The position numbers and the translations under genes are program-made. A stretch of DNA of 64,000 nucleotides from Phoronis australis (taxonomy: Eukaryota; Phoronida; Phoronidae): positions 308,838-372,837 of the forward strand of contig NMRA01000042.1 in the NCBI GenBank assembly GCA_002633005.1, in the 5' to 3' direction. A model generated the notes under the pieces. That model saw only the letters and a program-made list of their open reading frames with translations, was not told the DNA's origin and did not search any database. The stretch's first letter is position 1. Every line of letters starts with the position of its first letter. Shown piece by piece: positions 56,501 through 64,000 of this stretch.

Positions 56501-59500
56501 TATCCTTCAAGAAGTTTAGGATGTGCAGCAGCGCACGCTGGACACTAAGACAGAGGTTATGGCAATATGCACCCACACATGTATATCTGGGGACATAAAA
56601 ATGTAAGCTATCAATTGCAAAGACAATTCTTAACACACCAGAAAAGTCCACTGCATGGGATCACGGAAGGCATGTACTACGATGGAAAACAAAGGTTTGT
56701 CAAAAAGACAAAAAACAGCAACCACACGCACACAAGTAAAATGAAACATTCAATTGAAGGTTTTACAAAGAAAATGTGAATATTTTGGAGAAGCTTGCTC
56801 ATGGATATTCAGAGTGCATTTGTGCTACAAGTAAGAAATGTGGACAACACGCCTTGTACCCAGCTTTACAACAGTGACAACTCACCAGGATCTGACCAGC
56901 ATGAAAAATACAAAATGATGCAATTTACAATGGGCGCGATAATACTGAACACATTGCATTATTTGAGCACGGCTTGAGAAAAAAGTGACAATCCTGACAA
57001 GCATTCATCACACAGGTAACCCACCTTGAACTAACATAATACAAAGTCGCACAGCATTTTGACAAAAACTATTCCAAAACTTTGCACTATGCTCTTAATT
57101 TTTGCTCACTTAAAATTTCTCAACATTCTGAGGAGGCAGAATAGAGCCATGAGTAAAACAATGCCATGACAAGTATTTGTCTCAACTTTTTCAACAGCCT
57201 AAATATTTTGTGGCAGCAATGATATTGGACAGACCATCTCCTTACTGACCAAGAAATACTTACCGTAAGAATCGTAGGGGTCTATATTGGAGCTGGGTAT
57301 ATTCCAACAGCGTATAGTAGAGTCCAGACCACCGCTGAAGCACTGCTCACCAGTAGCGCTCATTGCCAGGCACAGCACTGGTCCTATATGGCCCCTGAAT
57401 GTGTATACTGGCTCCACGTCAAGTGAGGCAGTCCTGTGAAGGGGGGAAATGACCATGCAGATGACTAGTGAAAGGAATAGTTTATATGCTATAAGAACAC
57501 CTTCTGTCATTATTTGGACCACTAACCATTAGTAAACTGGTCTCAACTCCTTACTTATTCAGGTTAGAAGTGCTTTCTAACCTAGAAAACAATTAAAAAT
57601 TTGTTATTGCCTAAGGCCAGATTCCGCAAGTTGGACTTATCTGACTGGCCATTTTATACTCCCAGCATTGCGTCAAGAAAGTGTCAGTTAATCCCAACGC
57701 AAAAATCACTTCAAATATGAATAAGGAACACGTTGATACCAGTTCTATAATGGTGAGATAACTAAATTACTTTTGCACAGGTGATTTTATAACAACTTTA
57801 AAATTCTCTATACATCCTTAATAAATGTCAACAAAAGCCCCACCTGCAGCACCAGATATAACACCCAGTGTGACATCATTGTTAACAAAACATACTTTAT
57901 TCTTTAAAACCGTATTCGCCGTAATAACCACCCAGGGCGCTTAGAAAAGTTCGTTTCAGGAGGTCGCTTATTATAACCCAAGGCCGTTGAAACCCGGTCT
58001 CCGAAACGTGTGAAATCTGAAGCTAAGATTCATCATATTTACGTTCTTTGACGTATCTGTAATCTATGAAAGTCTGTCTACAAAACCGTGGTGCATTGCT
58101 ATCAAACGTTGCTGCTAAATTACAATCATTTTACAGAAAATTATGCTGAAATCCCAGGGCAAAAACTCGCCGACTGCCTGCCTCGCAATCTTCGATATGG
58201 TAACTTGAATGCTTGAATAAAAACACGGTTTCGACTCAAGCAAATTGCCTGAAATCCTCCTTAAGTTTTTTAAGTAGCGTCCCTAAGATTTTTAAGTTCC
58301 CGTGGAGTCGGGATCACAGCAGCTTTAAGTACAAATCTGTGCTACATCGTGCCATCTACATGTATGATCGGCAACATGAGAAAAATGTCTGGACGAACAC
58401 ACATGTTGTTGTCACGTGACGTTTGTTTTAAAGTTGTCTGCGTTTGTGAGTAAGCGAGCGCGTGCGTGTCACCAGAGTTCATTTGCCAGAGCAGAGACCG
58501 TCTTTTGGCCAGAGCCACGCAATCTAACGAGCTAGATGTGCATTGTATTGCACAAGCAGTAGGCCTAAACCAGAGCGTGTTTCATTCAGCACTTGCCGGT
58601 CTCGTGCTAAAAACGTTCGACATTTGTCTTGGTAAGGCCATATTAGTCGCCGTGTAGCTGGATGCGTACGGAACTATCTGACAGTTATTTTTTGGTGTAA
58701 CGATGTGTAAGCATTCACTGTCAGTGGTCATTTTATCGGATATTTGGCTTAAAAACACCAATTATGGTTAATCAAACAATTCATCTTAAAAATAACGCAA
58801 ATTTTTTTTTATAGTATTAGAAACTGTCGGAAATTAGTGCCAATATTCATTTCTTGCTGATGCTATGCTACCCGTTTCATGAATGGATAGTTCCCAACTA
58901 ATGTCTTTGATGACAGGTTCATGTATGTAGCGCGCTTCCTGGCCACATGCTTTTAACACTGGCCAAGCATTTTATTAGTCTTCGATTCGCGGTTTTCACA
59001 TGTACAAAGAAATTTGGATTCCTGTTCAGTGAAAGCAGGAAATATCTACAAAGCAATCCCGTTGACAAGTACACTACTTCTGTTCTGAAAGGCCAGACCA
59101 TTGGTCCTCGCAATATCAGCAGAACTTTTGTGTTCGTTTTGAGGCAAGGCGGAAGTTTGAAGTGTATACTCACGGCTAAATACCAACTTAGCGGTGAGGC
59201 TCGTGGTCTACAAATTCTGCGCACGATAATTTTTTTCAGGACTGTCGGATATTATTGATAAATTGAAGACGTTACTGTAGAATTTTAGGACTGTAGGTAA
59301 GGCCTTTTTCGCACGTACATTCATGGACTGGGCGCTTATTTTAGCAAAGTCTGAAAACGCGTGGGGGGGCGCTTATAGGGGCATGGGCGTTTATTATGGC
59401 GAATATGGTATACACTTTCAAAAGGAAAGACTAAAAACACAACAGATACTAGAAATCAAAAATTCATTGTAACTGTACGACTTTTTACAACATCATCTGA

Positions 59501-62500
59501 TTAACTGCATGCACATGTGAAAACTGTAGGAGCAAACAAGTCCAGCTAACTTATAATCATGGTTTCGACATTGGTTTTGAGTTATTTTATAACTCTAGTG
59601 CTTATAGCTCCAACCTCAACTTGTATAATCAGGTAACACAGGTTGCCTACTTTTTTGCCGGCACGGTTTTCTGTAGATTCCACAACTTGAGGCTATGATC
59701 CTCCGAAGCAGTGATGAGAACAGGCTCAACTGGATGGAACACCAGTGAACGCACACCATCAAAATGACTGAAAACAAGAAACAAGTTCATGCAAATTACT
59801 TCACACATCTTACAGTCGCATTTCTCAACTGTCTCCAAAATTTTCTTCTTTAAAATTTTCTTAGCATGTATTTATTCACCAGCCAGTTTCCAAAACAAAT
59901 CTACATGTAAACAGGATGCACCCCGTAAAAACATAATTTAAATAATTACATTAACCTATACTTACCCATAGTCATTTTCTATAAAACTTTACATTAAGTG
60001 CCGGAATGTCATTCTCTGTTAACTGATATTGCATAATGCAGCATATCAAAACCTCATTTTTGGCCACAGCATTTCAACGGCAAGAGTTATTTCACAATCA
60101 CATAACATGGTTATGGTACAGCTGTGAAGTCCAGGCTTCAAGTAAAATCTTAACTTAATACAGTTTTCAAATCTCCATTCTCAGTTTCAATGACTGTAGA
60201 GCAGTTATGGAAATGATGAACTGAAATTACCTTCTTAATGTATACTTTGCCGTCCAAGTTTTTCTGAAAGCCTCCTTCGGTGCAGGAATCTAAGAGAACA
60301 TACTGCTTTGTCAACTGTGTATTAATACCTCAAGTTCTGCTCAGACACATTGGGGGTCTTATTAGGAATTCCAAGCACAGATAATTAGCATACAAAATGA
60401 TCCCACAGAAATAACAATGTGGCCTGCTACTAGTGGACAAACTAGGACATCAGTATCAGACGACCAACTCCACTGTAAACTCTGTAAGCTGATGCCTTAG
60501 TCATGACTATGACACCGACAAACAACGACTTAAATCCATACACGAACAGAGAAACCCTCTTGGCTTTAATATTTGGTTCTGTGGAATGAATTTGATGACT
60601 GGCCAATATACTTGTCTAAGAATGATATCTACCATTAAGTTCTGCAATTGAATGCTGATGACGCAATACTGTAAACGACTAGAAAGAAAACGTTTATGAC
60701 CTATGTCAACTAAGACAATGGTTTGCATCTTTGTCCATAAGATTAATACACCACCTCTGGATACAACATTATGTTCTGGGAGGAAGGAGAGCAGCAATGG
60801 ACAAACATAGGGAAACTCAATCTGTCGATGCGTGTATACACTAGGTAATCAGTGACATCAATTCCAGAAAACCATCAACAATCAGGCGCTGTTAACATAT
60901 GATCACACTTTAACAATTAAAGAGACTTGTCAAAAAATCTTTTAAACAATTCCTGATGAAAGTACCATCTTGCAACCTCCACAACAGTTATTCACTTTCC
61001 CCTGTGAGGGAATATCCACGAAACATCACAAAATTCATGTTTTCTTTTTGAAATACGCGCAAAGGAAAAACTCTGTAGTCACCACAGAGTTTCTAATCTT
61101 CCTCCCGATTATGCGCTCAGTCATTTGACAAACAGCTGACTGACAAAAAGAATTAACAGCAGATTATCACGTGTGATCGGACTCCAAATCTGAGGTCGAC
61201 ACCACAGTATGGGGCAAGTCAGTGAAGCAAGAGATTTCCCTAAGAGAATTCCGAGTGCATTTTAGAATATATTTGAATACTACGATACCTTTGTAACCAA
61301 TTTTAAACACCAATTACCTTTTCATCCTACTGCTGGTTCAAGTTGTGATTGTTTTGGTTACATCAAATGTCAAAGGTCACATTTCCCATACAAGGGAAAT
61401 AAGCTATGTCTGGCCATACCAAATATGGAGACATGCTTTGCCTTGTGGGAAAAAAATCAATAAAGTGATGAGCAGCTGACAGATCGTTTTTTTTTTTGAA
61501 ATTTGAAGCTAAAAGAAAAAATGCTTCCGACATCAACAGAAATTCAAAATCTTTATGAGCAAAATGTAAAAATATCTGGTGAACACGCTGAATTCTGTTT
61601 CAGTGGCAGAGGAACACTTTGAATAATGCAAGTTTTTCATGTTTCAAGCCTCTTTAATGCTCAACCATCATAATTATAAAACTAGAAACATCTTGCATAC
61701 ACTTCTCTGCACATCACCATCCTAGCCAAGACTTACATCATAACTCAGCGGGTCCGCTTCATTAGAGATGGACAGCCCTGCCAGGTCACCAAGCCCCAGG
61801 GCAGCTTCCAATGCCTCGTCTTCGCCAGGCATGCCTAGAACGGGTTTACGACATGCAGCGCCGGGGTAGACGATGTTGGCAGTGTCCACATCACGGCCAC
61901 CTGTGGTGAGCACAGTCACGAGACTGCTAATCAACATTCTTCCCTTATACAAGACCAAGCTAGTGACCTCTTGAGTGGCTAGCAGGGCAGGCCTAGCACC
62001 AGTTAGTATGTAGTGGACACAGCAGGCAGACAACACACAGTGTGCATTTGTTAGTTGACCTACACACGTCTTCTTCCCTTTTTGTTTATATCCGACTTAA
62101 CACGAGACTTGTTGTATACAAACTCGCTCAAGTACAGGAATGCATGCATTTGAGCATGTTTGTACAAAACAAGTCAACAGACAACAATGTCATGTGTTTA
62201 ATCAGATTTAATGACAAGAGGGGCTGCTGTCTAACTACTCCTGTATGTCTGTGAATACAAGCAAGGCACCACGCGATCCCTTCATCCCATTAACAGTTGG
62301 CCAGCCAACAATTTTGTGTCAATATTACATGGCCCAAAACTCCCTCACCATACTCAAGGCATCAATACCTTCACCTGGACACGTTTTAACACATGCAGAA
62401 CTGCACTTGAAAGTTAAAATGCACTCTATAGAGAATTCACCAAATTAAGTTTTTTTGCAAAGCAAGAAATGTGAACTGAAGACTGATCCTGAGTTAAGTA

Positions 62501-63796
62501 ATGAAATCCAAGGGCTTGGTCAAACCATAAATGTTTCCCCAAGATCCTAAAGCAAATACAGTGGCGTCACCAACACCGTAAGTTTTCTGACTGCCACATG
62601 GGTGCTAGTACCTGTCCTAAACCATAGCCAACTAGACAGAAATGTGCACAAGGAAGAATATTGACACTGCTCACAAGCGGCCAATCTGTAGATGACCAAC
62701 ATTCTCATCCCACCACGCCGCTGCCAAAGTTTGCTCTTGTCAAGGTGAAGAGTAAACTGTCTCAAGTTGAAACAATTGTTGTGTAAATGCTTTCTTTCAT
62801 ATGAGCTCTCAGTGTAACACAGCAATGTCCTCAAAGTTTTTTTTAGACTGAATTCACAGAAAATGACCAAGCAGTATACAGCCCAACATGTCAGGCATAT
62901 TGGATAGATATTTGTTTAATCAGTATTACAAAGCATTTTCAACTTATTAGTTGCAAGTTTAGTCTGATGGACTGATGTGCAGGGCAAAACCCTCAGTAAA
63001 TTCAGATCAAAATTTTTGTTTGGTAATACATGCACAATCAGACCAATCAACTCTTCCTCTTCACAAAGTCCAACCAAATTTTCTGAGAAATAAACAGTTC
63101 AGTATTTGTTCTATTCTTGTCACAATCAGACTTTGAAAAGACGCTAAACAAACTCAGCCCGCAGCCAAATCCCTGCTTTACTAGTTGTTGACCAAGCTGG
63201 CATTCAATCACTAACCAAAAGCTGACAATACCAAACAAGCAACATACGAGTGCAGTCAAAGTAACTATAGTGCGACAAAGCAATCAACAACCCGCCAGAT
63301 ATCAATGTTACCATACAGCACAAAACACATGGAGCACAACAAAGCCAATGAACTGATAGTAAAAGCATCAGCCATTTCTAACCTGATGCAATCAAAACAA
63401 AAACTAATATAGTTGTACGAAAACAACGATCAAATCTGAGAACAACAAGAAAACTAAAACCAAGAAATGCTGAACGAATCCTGTAGTCAAATTTAGTCAA
63501 ATTGAAAGCAAACTTAAAACATTATCATAAAAGCTTAGGGATGAACAGCTAATTAATTTACCGTTGGATAAGGATAAAGTGGATGGCACAATTAAGCCAC
63601 TGATCAGTTGCTGGGTAGTCGATATAAATCATGTTCACGTGCACTATATAAACCAAATGCATACATACTCGCCCATGACACTCCATACCTGAGTCCTCTA
63701 CCTCGCCCTTATTAATGTTGCCAGGCGACCATGACGGCACATCCTCATCACTGCCAAGGTTAGCCAACATCGCCTGTAGCTGCGTTCTGTTTGGTC
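51297..63796 (-). CDS. STRN: Striatin, ten 3' coding exons (partial; 5' end outside the window)
   Basis: Striatin is the scaffold and regulatory B''' subunit of PP2A in the STRIPAK complex. From 5' to 3' on the minus strand the exons are 63689-63796, 61737-61900, 60231-60289, 59651-59767, 57264-57433, 53336-53506, 52654-52797, 52279-52386, 51828-51914 and 51297-51466 (TAA at 51297-51299). All phases join, giving about 432 C-terminal residues. The order is a GPNRTQLQAMLANL linker motif, LEAALGLGDLAGLSISNEADPLSYD, then a complete set of WD40 blades ending in SAGADALAKVFV, the invariant striatin C-terminus. The sequence is close to vertebrate striatins throughout. The caveolin-binding, coiled-coil and calmodulin-binding parts lie beyond the right edge. 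Whether it corresponds to STRN, STRN3 or STRN4 cannot be told; an invertebrate would normally have a single gene. Confidence 0.95.
53990..55965 (+). repeat. CTCF-motif-like tandem array 2
   Basis: It has the same head (AAATGCGCCCACGAATGCA near 54365), the same monomers and the same hairpin tail (CCCACATATAAATATGTGGG near 55933) as array 1. Cores lie near 54075, 54426, 54544, 54685, 54808, 54955, 55090, 55236, 55379, 55528, 55629 and 55780, all on the plus strand. Some are degenerate; TGGCCACTAGATGGCGC near 55632 is intact. Confidence 0.8.
55966..56600 (+). repeat. CTCF-motif-like array 3 (short, diverged)
   Basis: It follows array 2 directly. Cores lie near 56115 (degenerate), 56262 (TGGCCACCAGGTGGTGC) and 56405 (TTGCCACTAGGGGGCAC), and it ends with a worn tail similar to the other arrays (CAATATGCACCCACACATG). 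Confidence 0.7.
57264..59767 (-). CDS. STRN: Striatin exons encoding the first WD40 blades
   Basis: Exon 59651-59767 gives HFDGVRSLVFHPVEPVLITA, SEDHSLKLWNLQK and TVPAK. Exon 57264-57433 gives LDVEPVYTFRGHIGPVLCLA, GEQCFSGGLDSTIRCWNIP and NIDPYDSY. Both match striatin closely. The 2.2-kb intron between them contains a TIR element and a MITE copy. Confidence 0.95.
57525..57785. repeat. Dispersed MITE-like repeat, copy D
   Basis: The left end AAACTGGTCTCAACTCCTTA pairs with the right end AATAAGGAACACGTTGATACC. The internal TTTGTTATTGCC, GGCCAGATT and CAGCATTGCGTCAAG blocks match copies A and C. Confidence 0.65.
57908..59411. repeat. TIR DNA-transposon-like element (about 1.5 kb, non-autonomous)
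   Basis: The left end CCGTATTCGCCGTAATAACC and the right end, whose complement reads CCATATTCGCCATAATAAAC, are imperfect terminal inverted repeats. Subterminal GCGCTTA-type blocks are also shared. No transposase frame is recognisable inside. It sits in a striatin intron. A clear target-site duplication was not found, so the superfamily is left open. Confidence 0.6.
60231..63796 (-). CDS. STRN: Striatin exons of the linker before the WD40 domain
   Basis: Exon 63689-63796 (GPNRTQLQAMLANL, then GSDEDVPSWSPGN), exon 61737-61900 (DEALEAALGLGDLAGLSISN and EADPLSYD) and the short 59-nt exon 60231-60289 (APKEAFRKTWTAKYTLR). The GPNRT.LQ.MLANL, LGLG(E/D)LAGL and RKTW..K.TLRSHFDG motifs are diagnostic of striatins. 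The segment between them is variable and probably disordered. Confidence 0.92.
60290..61736 (-). other. Striatin intron (1.4 kb)
   Basis: AT-rich and non-coding. No repeat or other element was recognised. Confidence 0.5.
61901..63688 (-). other. Striatin intron (1.8 kb)
   Basis: Non-coding; its short open frames have no family motifs. The phase of the flanking exons (G joined to GT) supports direct splicing across it. Confidence 0.5.
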
Positions 63797-64000
63797 CTAT
63801 AATCATCATTAATACATAATTAAATGTGCACCACTGTCATACAAACATTGACAAAACATTCAAAGTAAAAATAAATGACTATTTCTGATCTTTGATACTT
63901 CTAATTATCAGTCGACTTGCCTTTTCCTTACATGTTGTTAAACAGACCTGTGTACCACCAAAACTGCATTGGAGAACTCTGAACACCAGATTTGCAGATT
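63797..64000 (-). other. Start of a further striatin intron at the window edge
   Basis: Sequence upstream of the acceptor at 63797-63798. The preceding exon is outside the window. Confidence 0.6.

Larger units (their letters stand above)
53507..57263 (-). other. Large striatin intron (3.8 kb) filled with CTCF-like arrays
   Basis: This is the longest intron seen in the gene. Apart from its first and last few hundred bases, it consists of the monomer arrays described in separate entries. No exon was recognised. Confidence 0.7.

Noticed and set aside
58947-59258. Open frame of 103 codons inside the TIR element as a transposase remnant
   Set aside because: No catalytic motif or similarity to a known transposase family could be recognised.

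Overview
The window is metazoan nuclear DNA. Its genes are split into many short exons with GT/AG (occasionally GC/AG) introns, and the remaining sequence is AT-rich with tandem and dispersed repeats. The two recognisable proteins, a CPAMD8-type thioester protein and striatin, are animal families. The intron density and repeat types suit a marine invertebrate (cephalochordate, hemichordate, cnidarian or mollusc), but the sequence alone does not decide which. Two single Ns (30966 and 50116) show that this is a scaffold made of joined contigs. Layout: (1) 1-3.1 kb holds the last exon and 3' UTR of an unrecognised + strand gene with an acidic C-terminus. (2) 3.1-11.7 kb is intergenic, with repeats and no supported gene. 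(3) 11.7-43.3 kb is a complete + strand gene of about 36 coding exons (about 1803 aa). It encodes a secreted alpha-2-macroglobulin/C3-superfamily protein whose architecture matches CPAMD8: macroglobulin domains, a basic processing site, a FAMeT-like insert, a GCGEQ thioester domain, a receptor-binding domain, a Kazal-like module and an acidic tail. (4) 43.3-51.3 kb lies between two convergent genes and carries a roughly 1.8 kb tandem array of about 150-bp monomers, each with a sequence resembling the CTCF-binding consensus. (5) 51.3-63.8 kb, on the - strand, holds ten 3' exons of striatin, the WD40 scaffold of the STRIPAK phosphatase/kinase complex; its 5' part lies beyond the right edge. One large striatin intron holds more of the CTCF-like arrays, and another holds a TIR transposon-like element. 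How the genes relate: there is no operon. The CPAMD8-like gene and striatin point toward each other and have unrelated roles (extracellular protein versus cytoplasmic scaffold). The most notable observations are the CTCF-like arrays, which sit at the convergent boundary and inside striatin; two duplications that each end at an N and probably represent uncollapsed haplotypes, one of which duplicates an exon; two GC-AG introns; a 63-bp triplication across a splice donor; an Asn at the thioester catalytic position; and paired loss of two Kazal cysteines.
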